Source: Thozetella sp. PMI_491
Lineage: Eukaryota; Ascomycota; Sordariomycetes; Chaetosphaeriales; Chaetosphaeriaceae
DNA: 64,000 bases
Direction of reading: 5' to 3'
Assembly (NCBI GenBank): GCA_021432635.1
Contig: MU270041.1
Span: 446,155 to 510,154, forward strand
Shown here: positions 11,655 to 23,464 of the stretch, piece after piece
Layout: each line of letters opens with the position of its first letter
Numbering within the stretch: the first letter of the stretch is position 1
Notes under the pieces: model-generated
Seen by the model: only the letters and a program-made list of their open reading frames with translations
The model's database searches: none
What the model was told of the DNA's origin: nothing
Program-made: the position numbers and the translations under genes

Positions 11655-14600
11655 TCACTCATCGTCGAGCAACAGATCCATCCCATTTCGCTCAGTTTCG
11701 AGGCTATCCGCAGTCGGATTCTTCCCCGCGGCGCCTGCTGCGTCCTCATCCTCGTCTTGGTTGATCATGTCAAACATCGTATCGTCGCCTTCGCCTTCCT
11801 GGTCGACGCCGATTCCGATAGGATCATTCTTGCTAGGAGCCGTGACAGCAGCTGTGGTGCGACCGACGAACTGCTGATCGGGGTTGCGGTAGTTAGGGGT
11901 CAGCTGCCAAACATTCGGCCCGTACAGGATCTCGGCTCGCCGGCGACCGAATATGGTCTCCCTGTCTAGACTGGCGTCCGCCTTCTGCGGGTCTCCGTAG
12001 CCCAATTCGGCAGCATGGAGAGCATCCACGAGTAACTCGGGCTCGACGGCGCTTCGGATGCGCTCCTCGACGCTCCGGCTCGGGTCGTCGTTAGGGTTTC
12101 CGCGGACTAGATCTGCTACGACCTGCATGTTCCACTTGGATGAAAACATATCCGCCTGGATGTCAAGGCCCGCAGATCCAGGGTTGATGACGGCGCGCGA
12201 CGACGAGGCAGAGTCAGGCCCATGGCCGGTGTGGGCATGAGAGCTGCTTGTAATTGAGAGTCCCGGGGTCGGTGGCTGGTCAGACGACTGCCGAGACGTG
12301 AACGGCGGCTGGCCAGGGGCCGAGGGACCGTACGGATGCGAGCAGGGAGCGCTGGCCTCGGACTGAGCCGCTGCGACACGGGCCGCTAGCTCGGCATTCT
12401 GGGCTTTCCGCTGTAGGGCGTACGCCTGCGACCGCTGAGGCTCGGGGAGCTCTTCGGGGTTGTCTACCCCGTGCTGGGCGAGCAGCTTCTGCAGCTTGGT
12501 CGGCCGCTGCTTCCGGGTGCTCTTCGAGGAATCCAGAACCGGGGGAGGTTCAGGGGCGACCGGGTTCCACTTGTGGAGCTCCTGGCGGAAGAAGTTTGTC
12601 TCGAAGGCTAGGAGAATCTCAGCGCCTTCGATCTTGCGGAGGTAGAACCGCTGCGTCTCGGCCTCCGAGGCAGTCGACAGGACAGGGTTACAGTAGCTTG
12701 CTACAAAATTGCGGAACTCCATGGCATTGTCGATGATCTTGGAGAGCACTTCCTCTTCATCTGGCTGGAAGGGCAGGTCGCGAATCTCCTCATGCCACAG
12801 CTGAAGCTCTTCCAGCTTAGGGCGAGCTGCATCTCGAGGGATCTTGACCCGCCAGTCGCAGATGGGACAAGTGTACTTGTCCTCCTCCTTGTACTTGCCC
12901 CGAGCAACCTTGAGGCACTTGGAATGGTACCACTCGTGGCAGAGTTCGCACTCGATCATCAGGCCCGCCTCGGTTCGACGGCACAGGCAAAATACATCTC
13001 GGAAGCGGGGATCCTCGAATTGATTCGGCTTGGAAGTGTCGCCCTCGGTGCTCGGCTCGCGCGAGGCAGGTTCTCCGGGGAGCCGCGGCCGGTCACGTGT
13101 GATATCGAAACAGTCCAGGTTGTGGTCCAGGACATAGTCCATATGGCTCTTGAGGATATGGAGCGGCGCGTTCGTCTTGCCGAACAGCTTCTTGCCCTTG
13201 CGCATCCAATCCTCGTGGCGCCTCTGCTGCTTTTCGAGGTCCACCGTGCCGCCCGGCTTTGCTTGAACTTCTTCGAGCTTCTTCATAAGGTCAACCACCT
13301 CGCTGTATCTCGGCCGCTTGGTGTAGTCAGCCTCCTGGGACCGCTGCATGAGATCCATGACCTGGCGATGGGCTTCGAGATATTTGTGTAGTATCTGCTT
13401 CACGGAGGATAGGGTATTCGGCGAGACAGGCAGGGCATGCGCGCCTGCCTGGTCCGAGAGGGCCTGCAGCTGGCTGTAGTTGATGTTGTCGGCATTGATG
13501 AGTTCCTGTGCCTTCTTCTCCCATTGGTGCCCGGCCGATAGCTGCTCGTTATAGAACGAGAAATGGTCGTTGTAGGCGGGGATGTTCAGCCGCTTGCCGT
13601 CCTCGATCAAATCGCGAACATCTCCAAGCGTCATGAAGATACCACGGTTCTCCTTAGCCTTCTCATTCCACTTGAGCTGCTCTAGGAAGCGCGCGAGGTT
13701 CTCCACCTCCGGGATGTCAACATTAAATGTCTGCCCTTCTTCCAGTAGCTCTTCAACTGTTTCGATTGTCTGGGCCGCTCGAAGGTCGAGGGCGCGCTTG
13801 GCGTTTTCCTGGAACGCTTTGATGGCCTCTGCTCGCTCCTGAAGCTGTACGACCTCCGGGCACTCGAAACCGATCTGCTCGGCCTCGTCGAGCAACCGGT
13901 AGACGTTCGAGACGTTGCGCATCTCGCGGTCCTTCTGATCCTGAGACCCGATAGACTTCCGCGCGCTACCGTGCCCGGTCTTGTCCTTCCGTCGGTTCTG
14001 CTGTTTCCGGATCGTATAATTCATGGCCTCCTCAACCCAGCGGTTACACCGCTCGACAAAGTCTCGAAGAATAGGCAACGAGGCGAGGTCGTACGGTATC
14101 TTCTCGCCCTCGGCCAGCAGAGCGCGGAGGGTCTTCAGAGAAGGAATGGCTTCCTCTTCAAGGGTCTTCTCGTACTTATCCTCCCAGGCCTCGGGGAGGT
14201 GCGCCTTGTCCTCCACCTTCTTGGAGGTGCTCGAGATAACGTCATCCGCTTTCCGATAATATAAGATATGTTCTTTGCCGTAGAACCGGGTCTGCTCCGG
14301 CAGATCGCAGCAGGCATGGGAGCCGGCATGCAGGAGGCACAATACCTTGCCCGACTTGAGGCACTTGAAGCGAGACAGGTAGGTATACACCTTGCAGTAA
14401 GAGCAGCCGTACTCGTCTTCAGGGACGTCCGAGTCATCGACCTGGAACGACAAGGGGCATTCTTCGTCTCCACCCCCGTTGAAGATGCACCGGTGCTTTG
14501 TCTCCAGGTGTTTCGACATGAACTCTTCGCGCTGGGCTATCTCGCGACGTTGGATTCTTTCGAGAGCTGGCGCGAGCCACCTAGCGGTGTCAATCGTCAA

Positions 14601-17512
14601 ACCACCGGTGGTAGTGCCCTCGGCAGCAGTCCAGAGGAGTTCGTCGTGTGAGAAGCATGGCTGGCGCCGGAAGAGCTGCAGCCTCTCCACGCCAGACAAG
14701 CCGTACGGCTCCCAATCGCAAGGGGCGAAGTTAACAGCTTCGTTGAAATTGAAGCCGTGATTGAACCCAGCATGGTATGCCTGAGGGAACGTTATGACGA
14801 ACTGGCCAGCGCGCTGGTCCAGGGCATATACTCGAACACCCGCCTTCTTGAGCTGCTCTGGGGTTAAGAGCGTGACCAACTGGAACAGAAGGTCCGGCTG
14901 CGTCTCGAAGAGCTCCGGGACCGCCTCACGCATTGCATTCTCGAACTTCTCCGCATCCTCGGCTGGGATTCCGTACCACGTCTTCGTAGCGCCGAAGTGT
15001 TGGTAGTTGGCAGAGTACGAGTAATGGTCCTCGTTGTGCCAGCAGAAGGTCGAAAAGATCATGCCCACGTAGACCCAGGGAACCGTCATGCCCGATATGT
15101 CCGATTTGATGTGCCTGAACAGACTCTTATCGTGGAGCGGCAGGATGTTGAGGTTCCAGGGGTCCGTCGAGTACGGGTCTTCGGGGTTCTTCTCGAGGGT
15201 GGGAAATCCCGAGCCATGAGTCGTGCAGTGGATGTCCGCGCCGTACTCGACCTCGACGGTCTCCTCTAGATCGGCGACGAGCCTCCAGAACTCGCGCTCG
15301 ACGTCGTCCTCGGTCACGGGCCGGTGGCAGTTGAGGGTGGGGTCGACGGGCATCTTGTTCTCAAAGTAGCCCTGCTTGAAATCGGCCGCCTTCTCCTGGA
15401 ACTGCTTTAGTGAATATAGGCCGCCTTCCTCGAATCCAAACTGCCCATCGCCGACAAGACATCGCGGGCAGTTCCATTCCGTCTCTGGCTTGATCTTGAC
15501 CTGGGGGTCCAAGCAGCTGCCGTGGTAGCCGTGGTCACACGACTCGCATTGAAGGAAAAAATTGCCCACATTGCGACCTTTGCCGCACTGTTCGCATTTC
15601 TAGGGCGTCGTCAGTCTAGTCCAACATAAACGCGCGAGGGCAAGGCTCGCTCACCTCTGCAGCGGCCGAAGCTTCATCCCGATGGATCCGGGGCACGGAG
15701 GGGCGGAACAGGGACATGTGGGACCCCGCCACAGTAGGGACGGTATCTGCATTGCATGCATTAGCTAAGATCCTGCACCAATGAGATGCAGCGTCTGGGT
15801 TCCGCTGAGAAGAGCCAAGTGCATGACTCGAAGCGCCACAAAAATCGCACCGAGAGTTGGAACAAGGAGCGGGATGGTGTGATCGCATCGGGTAGTTGCT
15901 TCTCAGCCGCTATCACAACTGGGAGCGGCGACCAGTCTCAACAGCAAAAATGGTCTCGCTGTCGCAGCGGTTCCTAGGGCGCGCACGAGGGAAAAGATGC
16001 ACAGGTATCAAAAGGACTCACCCTTCTTTAGCCGCTTGCTCCTTCGGCTACCGGCCTCGCTATCATCCTTGTCGGCGCTATTCTCCTTCTTGGAGTCCAG
16101 GCTCTCGCAGCTGAGCTGGCGCTTGAGCGCGTTTGCTGGACCCAAACTTGATGGACGATACTCGGGGGTGTTCTTTGCCGACGAGAAGGGAGTTCCAAAC
16201 TGCTTCGGCGGCGTGAGACCGTTGGGTTCGGTGACCGCCAGTGGGCGGTTCACGCTAGTAAACCCGCCCGAATTGACGGCGGTGAACCCGCCCGAATTGA
16301 TCGCAGTGAAGCCACCTCCATTGCTGATCTGGGGGGCAGCTAGGGGCGAGCCCGTGGCCTTGGGGCTGTCGTCTCGGGAATGGCCATTCATGGTCGCTTG
16401 TAGAGCGTCGGTGGCGTGGCGGGCGGGCGAATCGCCTCGCAGGCTCGAGGGAGTCTGAACATTCGATCGCTTCATGGGACTCGGAGCAGGGCTGGGCGTG
16501 AGCGGGCCGCCGTACTCGAGCTCGAGTTGCTGGTGCACTCCTGGCTTCGCAATTCGAAGATACTCCTCGTAGGGGCAGAGCCATTTCTGGTACGAGTTCT
16601 TCAACGAGGTAGACAGAGAAGACATGATCTTTCCGCTGTAGCCCAGATCGCGGCCAATCTCAGCCCATTTCTTGTGCTTGCAGACCTTGTCAAATCCGCC
16701 GCGCGCTTCGACAGCTTTCTTGAGGCGGTACAGATCCAGCGGCTTCTTGTCGACATAGGGCCATCGGGTAAGATTGTTGCCATGCTGCTTGTGAAACTTC
16801 GCCAATTGATCAAGGTATGTGAGGTTCGCACGGGTGCCTGACCGTGGTTAGCTCTTGCAGGGTGAGCGGGCCAGGACAAAAGGCGAGGCACCGGGGGTGG
16901 TGGGAGACATACTGCCCTCGACCGAGTTCAGCTCTTGTTTGCGAGTACGGAAATGGAATTTCTGTGATCCAGTTAGCACCAAACTCTTGACTCTAGCTCG
17001 TCCGAAAGGCCACGAGTGCTAGGAGACGCAGGCGCGGGACCTCCTCCAAATGAATGGTTGAGCTCGGGGCGACTCACCTCCGTGTCAATCGCGAAGGGAG
17101 GGTTCCAGGAATCCGGCGGAATGATCTTGCAGAGGCCGTATTGCTGAGCTTCGACCCTGATCTTGCGAATGTACTCGAAGGGGTCTTTCCACTCCTCCTC
17201 GGTCGGCCGGTAGGTAGGTGCCTCCTGCAGGCCATGGGGTCGGTTCTTCCGCTGCACTGGCTCCTTGGACGCGGTCGGCGAGCCGCGCCTCTCGACGGAC
17301 CGCAGGTCCAGTTTGGCGCTTGTCATGGAGCTCAACGGCGGGATCTGAGGGTTCGTCGGGTGGTAGCCATTCGAGTTGACCTGAGCGGGTTTCGCCTTCG
17401 AAGAGCCTGTCGAGTTCGAGGCCGAGGCGATGGCGGGTGAGGCCCTCGCGCTGGTTGTCAGCCCTGACCCTCCTGGCGCGGCCAGCCCGCCCGTCAAGGA
17501 CGCCGAGACCAT
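11655..17512 (-). CDS. KDM5/JARID1-type histone H3K4 demethylase
   Basis: Five exons (17078-17512, 16913-16961, 16022-16837, 15655-15746, 11655-15599) join to 1778 aa. The domain order is that of KDM5/JARID1/Lid2: JmjN at about 98-145, ARID at about 165-255, first PHD finger ([12 protein letters not shown], then CESCDHGYH) at about 466-511, JmjC, C5HC2 zinc finger at about 834-910, PLU-1-like helical region, and a second PHD finger ([20 protein letters not shown]) near 1330. The JmjC iron ligands are intact: His652 and Glu654 in FCWHNED and His740 in AYHAGFN. An active Fe(II)/2-oxoglutarate demethylase acting on methylated H3K4 in the nucleus is therefore expected. The ATG at 17512 has good context (GCCATGG). 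All junctions keep phase and several introns show GCTAAC or GCTAAT branch points. Intron 15747-16021 is unusually long at 275 nt. Confidence 0.93.
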
Positions 17513-20064
17513 GGCCGTCTTCGCTCAGGGCTGCTTAGAGCAGGATTCGGGGGATTTCGTTCGGACGCAGCCGTCGTGCGTCGGGGAATCGTGGTCGGAT
17601 GGGGTGGGTAGCAAGAGATATCATCACAGCTGTTCTCGGCGCATTCTGATCCGGGGGAAGAGGCCAGCGGCGCGACACGAGGACCAACCGAAGGCGAGAC
17701 AAAATGCAGAGGCAGGGTACAGGTGTTGGTTGCGCCGGCGCCTCGGTTTTTGTTGTTTTTCGGCAGGAGAGGGTCTGCCTAGAGTGGGTTGCGAAGGGAA
17801 GGAATTCGTGGGCTAGGGCGAACCGGGGGGAGAACAAAGTATAATGGGGGCAGATGCCGCCGCACCGGCCTAAGATGCTGCACCACGACGAAGACGGCCC
17901 AGGGTGCGCGGAATTGAAGTGAATTGCAGCAGCTATGCACTCAGCGGATGATGCAGTGAAATGTTGCAAGTCGCCATGCACGAATTGGAGGGATACGGGG
18001 TCGAGTGATTCCGTAGCCGTATGTCGGGACGGGGGTTTGGGGGTGGACTTGTAAAAACGGAAGGGAGGTTGGACGAAAGGACGGGGGGCGGAGGTAGAAG
18101 TGGCAGGAACCTACTAGGGTGGGAACATCGAACGGGGACGACCCTCTGAGGCGGAGACGGCAAGGTGGGAAAGACGCATATGGATGGGGCCATGCGCTAC
18201 GGTAAAAGCAACCTCATCGCAGCCAAGCCCGGGCGTGAACGGGCGGAGGCGCAAAAGAGCAGTCTACGTGGTATTACGCATCATTCGTTGCCCTCCACCC
18301 CCCCCCCCCCCCCTTCTCCCCCATACCATATCCTCTTGCTTGCAGCTGGCGATGGGGCGCTCGCCATGCATATTTGTACCAAAAAAGAAAAAGAGGGAAA
18401 TAAAAAAAGAGCGGCCATTCCCCTTTGGCCGGGGCGCGAGCCTCTCCTTCCCACGCAGCATGACCATTTCACCATTTCGCAGGTGGGTGTCCACGCCGTA
18501 CGTGAAAGGCGCAACAGATCCGAGGAGGCACCAAGGGAGGCTCATGTGACATACAGTTCGGGGTGTAGTATTCAGGCTGACAATCGACACGAGGGGAGGA
18601 GGGGTGGAAGGTTGCCAGGCTCGCAGCGCGCCGGTCAAGAAGTGGGCTTGGATCGAAAGTACCTGCCCCGTCCTCTGTATGCGTGGCCCGGCTGGCGGGC
18701 GCATTATTTGCTGCATGTTGGCACCGTGCATATGGGATGGGCGGCAGTTTGGGCGCATTTTTCTTTTTATTCTTATCTTCCAGGTCCGGAGGACGCAAAG
18801 GGGCCAAAAGGGTAGTTCCCAGTGGGGACCGGCGCGATTTTTTTTTATTATAAAATGGCCCCCCAGGAACCCCCAGGAGTCGTGCGATCTGCCTGCCGCT
18901 TCCAGCGTTTCGGCCAGGTTGTTCCTAGGTCAAGGTCAAGGGAGTCTATGAGGCACGCAAATCTGCTGCAAATGAGCGGTGCGGCGACGCCGGGGTGCCC
19001 AGGCTGGCTACTATTGTATGCGTACTAGCCGGGCCGAGCAAAGTACCATAGTACCACACAGGTTGGTCAGCAAGACTGGGGGTGGTGGAATCAGCAGAGC
19101 ATTGGCAATCGGACTTTGTGTAACGGGCGCGGGGGGACAAGTATAGCTCAGGGACAGCCGCCGCGAGGAAGCGGGAAATAGGACACGACGACGAGCGAAC
19201 AGACTCCGATGGATTCATCTCGGTTGGTTTTTTTTTTTTTGTGGCCAGATTGACACGATTGTTGGGTACGTGCGTGTCCATCTGGAACAAGCAAGGCGCC
19301 GGATCCAGGCGCACGAGCTGAGGAGAGACCATGAAAAAAATAGGTGGGCGATCTGATATCGGCAGGGGGTCCGGCCATGGCCGCTCGGCTAGCGAGCCAA
19401 TCAGCAAAGACTGACGTTAGAAATAGGTGCAAAAGCCCACGGTCGTGGGATGTGCGGGGGCCTTACTCCGACCCTCCAGTGGCACGTGCGCCGGATTCGG
19501 CAGTGTTTGCCCCCAAGTCCCGACCTCACCTCTGAGAAGATCGCACGATTAGCTCGGCAGCCTCAAAAGATAGGCTGTGGTCGGCGTGCTCTCTCAGGAA
19601 GGTATCGGCGGCTTGAAATGCGTCACCTGCCCTGTCCCCCTACTCATGTCTACCTTTTAGGCCGACTCTGCTTTGCACCCGCAGCCAAGGCTAGCACAAA
19701 GGGAGCAGCTATACAAGTAGCCGACCGCCTTCCCCACCTTTCCAGACTCCCCATGTAACGGATCCCCCACACCATGTCAAATATCAACCACCTCGTCGCC
19801 ACAGCGGCCAACGTTCTGCTCTACACATGCTACGCAGTGTTGTAAATTAGTGTCCTAAGTAGCTTCCAAGACAGCAAGGACGGTAAGATGCAGGTGCATA
19901 GCATAGATATATTCAATTCCAGCGCCTCGGTTGGGGGATGTCCCGGGTATCATGTGCCTATAAACAGTAATGGTTCCAGTCCCATCAGCTCTGAGCAGGG
20001 GGAAGTACCACCGCCATCTTCCTGTCCCCGTATCTTGTGTGAATTCGCCGCGCGGAGCATCATA
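17513..20064. other. Intergenic, 2.5 kb upstream of the KDM5 gene
   Basis: Only overlapping spurious frames occur here. Simple-sequence elements include a run of 16 C at 18298-18313, T-rich runs near 18839-18850, and a T run near 19219-19241. Next to 17512 the sequence is pyrimidine- and purine-rich and is probably the long 5' leader and promoter of the demethylase gene. The right end (about 19800-20064) is the 3' flank of SLX1. Confidence 0.5.
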
Positions 20065-21152
20065 TCACGACTTTACGGTTCTCTTCCGCTTCACCTTCAA
20101 AAGCTTCTCAACCTCCTTCGCTCCTCTAACTCGGAGCGTGAGTTCCTTCATCATATCTCCCCACTGCACATCACCGCCGCAGCTGGGGCAGGTGCCACGT
20201 ACGGGCAAGATGCTGTCCTTCTCCTCACCTGGGAGAAGATGTCGGCTCCAGCAGGATAGGTGGCCCACGCCTTCGCAGCCTAGATTGGTGCACAAGGCGT
20301 AAAGCCCGTCCCCGGACGCCATCGCTTCGCGGCAGACGACGCAATTGCCCTCCTTCTCGAAATCAAAGACCGCCTTCCCCTTCGCCACGTATTCTTTCAT
20401 AGGAGCGTAGTCGAGCGGGAGGGCGTGGATCCCATGCATCTCCGGCTCCGACCCTCCGCCGACCACAGGCATCTCGAGGGCGGCCGGATCGGCGTCGGGG
20501 GAGACGGCGCGCTCGAGCGCCCCTGCCTCAAAGTCGGTCACAATCAGCAGATCCTCCCGGAGCGACTCCTTGGTCCCTGCGGACCACTTTCGCCATGCCT
20601 CGTGCACGTCGGGCGCGAAGAAGTGCAGCGTGAGCGGCCAGCGCGAGAAGCTAGGCACGCGCAGGAGGAGGTGCAGGTTGGACAGGATGGAGACGAGGCT
20701 AGCGCGCGGGCGCCGAGGCATCCCGTTCCTCTTGTGGCCAGAGGAGACGGCGATTCGCGAGGACGAAGGAATGTGCAAGGATAGGTGCGGGTTGGTCAGG
20801 GCCCATCTGGAAGGCAGTGGCTTAGCACGGGATCCCGGCGCGGCACGGAAGTGTGCATGACGCAGGGGCTAGTAAGGGGGGGTTGAGAGAAGCAGGCGTG
20901 GTGAGATGAGACTTACTCGAATTTCAAGGCACCCACCGAGCTCGGGAATCCAGAAACCAGCGCGACCATCTCCCAGGGCCGCAGGCTGCTGCGCGAGGTT
21001 CGCGCTGCCCCGCCTTTGGCCTTACCGTTGTGCTGGTTCAGGCGCCGGGGCGGGTTCGGAGTCGACCCTATGTACAATGATGCATGGCGTACAGTCGATC
21101 GGAGGACGTAGACAGTGTACAAAGCCGGTATAGGCTTGGAGAGTACCGCCAT
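20065..21152 (-). CDS. SLX1: SLX1 structure-specific endonuclease subunit
   Basis: Two exons (20917-21152 and 20065-20806) with a 110-nt intron give 325 aa. Exon 1 is a GIY-YIG nuclease domain: [14 protein letters not shown], then the catalytic-helix element [10 protein letters not shown]. The junction rebuilds the family hallmark LKFEWALTNPH, which fixes the splice sites (donor GTAAGT, acceptor CCAG). The C-terminal half carries the SLX1-type RING/PHD-like zinc finger: CVVC, then [16 protein letters not shown], then CPSC. SLX1 pairs with the SLX4 scaffold and cuts branched DNA such as 5' flaps and Holliday junctions during repair and replication restart. The length and ending (a basic [10 protein letters not shown] tail) are normal for filamentous fungi. 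SLX4 is not in this window. The ATG at 21152 is the only sensible start. Confidence 0.93.
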
Positions 21153-21619
21153 GTTGTGTGGGCAGTGGCTGTTTGGCTGACTGCGGGTTCGATGTCAAGT
21201 GAGCTTTTGTTGGATTCTCGACGAAGTCAATCAGGGCTCCAGGTATTCGTATCGGTGCAGCGATCGCGACGAGCCATTCGCAAGATGACCATCCCTAGAA
21301 ATAACGATTGCTGAGACCCAAACGAGGGCCATTTGCCAGGCAGAAATGGCGGACGCGGGGTTGCAAACGTGGGAGTGCGGGATGTAAGGTTTTGGAGCGT
21401 TGGCGCGGCGATGTCAGGTGCCCCACCGCGGCGCGTTCTCACCGAGGTGAAGGCCGAGCCGCCTCGTAGCCAGCTACAGAACCAAAAGACGGAGTCACCG
21501 GAGCAAATATTTGCAGAAACCCCAATACTTTTTTTTCTACAATTTACTAGGTCCTCTGGTTGAACCAGCTCGGTCATATCAATTACAAATTGCGGCTTTC
21601 CGCCGGCCTATGGGTGAAC
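21153..21619. other. Intergenic, 0.47 kb (SLX1 promoter, SF3A3 3' flank)
   Basis: This is the spacer between two minus-strand genes. The open frames on both strands here are opposite readings of the same bases and show no domain. It should contain the SF3A3 polyadenylation region at its left-coordinate-high end and the SLX1 promoter near 21153. No motif stands out to me. Confidence 0.45.
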
Positions 21620-23181
21620 CTAGAGCAATCCCTGCTTCTGCAAGTCGTAGTAGACCTTCTCCGGCATAACGTTGCCCTCAGCATCCTCCATCTGCACAAC
21701 ACTGCCGTCGTCAACCTTGCTTTGCCTATCGTCCCGTTGCATCTTGTCCCATAACCTGAGCGCCTCCTGGATGTCGGTGATGTCTCGGAACAGATGTGTG
21801 TTTGTTACCCCCAAGCACTTGAGACCGTGGATGTGTCGGCTCTCGTTAAAGTGCTTGTCGAATGCGCGCCGGCCTCGGTAGATCCAGTTTCCGCAGATCT
21901 CGCAGGGGAACTCGACGCCGAGGCCGTGGAGTCGGTAAAGCCAGAAGGGAATAGGCTTGCCATCCCACGCCAGGGGCAGCTTGAGCGGATTGTAAATCCT
22001 CTCCTCGCCCTCGTCTTCGTCGCCTTCTTCCTGGTTGCCCGCCTGCTCGCTCGCCGCGGTCTGGGTGAACAGGTTCTCCAGCTCCTGCGCACGTTCCCTG
22101 TCTGTCATTCCCTGCCTGCGCTCGACGTTCACCTTGGTGTCCTCTCTCTCTGTGCTCATTGCCGCTGCCAACTTCTTCACCTTGAACTCGCGGTCCGCAA
22201 TCGCACGCTCCTTCAGCCGATGCGCTGTCGGAACTCCGTTGGCGGACTGGGACGCCCCTTGCCTCTCAGCGAGCTCCTTGGCCGCCTTGACATGCTTTTT
22301 CCCGGGCAAATGGCCTTTGTATGTGTTCTCGTTCTTGAACTCCTTCTCGCAAGCGTTGCACCAAACGGCGTCGGGCGAGCTGAGCGCCTTAGATGGTCCG
22401 TTCTTGGCTCCGGCCGTCTCTGTTTGCCATCCGGGTACCTCATCCTTCTCCCAAGCCGTCTCAAAATCCTGCGCCCAGCCGGCGAACACTTTTTCGAGAT
22501 TCTCCAATGGCCGCGTGCGCTGCATGAAAGACTCCAGATACGCAATCAGCTCCCCCAAGTATTTGACGTATTGGTCGCTGATCTTGTCCGACCGCTTTAG
22601 CCCGCCCGCCCCAGGTGTGAAATCGTCAAATACTTGGAGATATACGAGATATGGGAGTCGCTTGACGTTGGGGAGGTTGAGGTATGACTCGTGGCACGAG
22701 GAGAGGTCGAAGAAGCGGCCGAACGCCTCCTCTCCAGAAAAGAGGGAATCGACGATGTACGGCATACCGCCGTCCTCTCCTGCCTTGTTGTGACGGTACC
22801 GCAGTTCGGAATTCTCTGCTTGCTCGTTCGGGTAGCGCGCATGATGCTCTCTGATCTCGCCGACTTGGCGATAGAACTCGTCGAAGGGGTCGCCCGAGCT
22901 GATCTGCTGGACCTCCTTCAACCGTTGGCCCGAGGCATCTTGATACAGCGTAAGAAGCTCTTCGGATTGTTTCTGGATCTGTTCAAGTAGTTGAGATACC
23001 TCATGGTCTCTGTTTAGGCGGTCACGGATCTAAGGGCGCATGGTCAGTTCAGGCACGGGGAGGGGCGGGCGGACGCGACGAGGCCACTCACGTGTTTTGG
23101 CTCCTCCGCGATGCGCTCGGCAATGCCCTGCTCGAGCCGCTCCAGATCCTCATGAATGTATCGCTGGTCTTCCACCAACAT
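21620..23181 (-). CDS. PRP9: Splicing factor 3A subunit 3 (SF3a60/PRP9)
   Basis: Two exons (23092-23181 and 21620-23029) give 499 aa, almost the length of human SF3a60. The N-terminal helix starts MLVEDQRYIHEDLERLE, followed across the junction by IRDRLNRDHEV, both typical of the family. A central C2H2 finger reads CNACEKEFKNENTYKGHLPG. The C-terminal finger reads CEICGNWIYRGRRAFDKHF, then the conserved ESRHIHGLKCLG, and the protein ends YYDLQKQGLL. SF3a60 is part of the U2 snRNP SF3a complex, which helps anchor U2 at the branch point before the first splicing step. The 62-nt intron has donor GTGAGT and acceptor TTAG. The gene is head to head with the FAL1 gene across 283 bp. Confidence is high for both function and structure. 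Confidence 0.95.
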
Positions 23182-23317
23182 CTTGGGCAAGTTGTGATGG
23201 TCAAAACGATATGGTTACGTTGGCTAGGAAGGACGAATGGAGGTCCGCAAGGCTGAAGAATTGAGAAGGCTGTCGCGAAATTTTGGGTGGCGGAGGGTTC
23301 TTTCGATCGGGCTTTGG

Positions 23318-23322
23318 CCAAT
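23318..23322 (+). promoter_or_regulatory. CCAAT box in a shared 283-bp promoter
   Basis: The sequence GGCCAATCA lies at 23316-23324 in the 283-bp space between the SF3A3 (-) and FAL1 (+) start codons. CCAATCA is the preferred core of the fungal CCAAT-binding (HAP/CBC) complex. Position about 137 bp from the SF3A3 ATG and 143 bp from the FAL1 ATG makes a bidirectional promoter element plausible. No TATA box is evident on either side. This is a motif match only. Confidence 0.4.
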
Positions 23323-23464
23323 CATGACCCATGGAAGCACCAAAATGATCCACTTCCCAGTCATGTCAACACCAGCCAGAGTTTTGCCGGCGCAACTTTT
23401 CTTGACTTCAACCCGCATTCATACCTCCAACCATTGTGAATCTGCATTCTACAACGTCGACAAG

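Noticed and set aside
22035..22793. 252-codon plus-strand frame
   Set aside because: Exact antisense shadow of the SF3A3 coding exon, which has clear family motifs.
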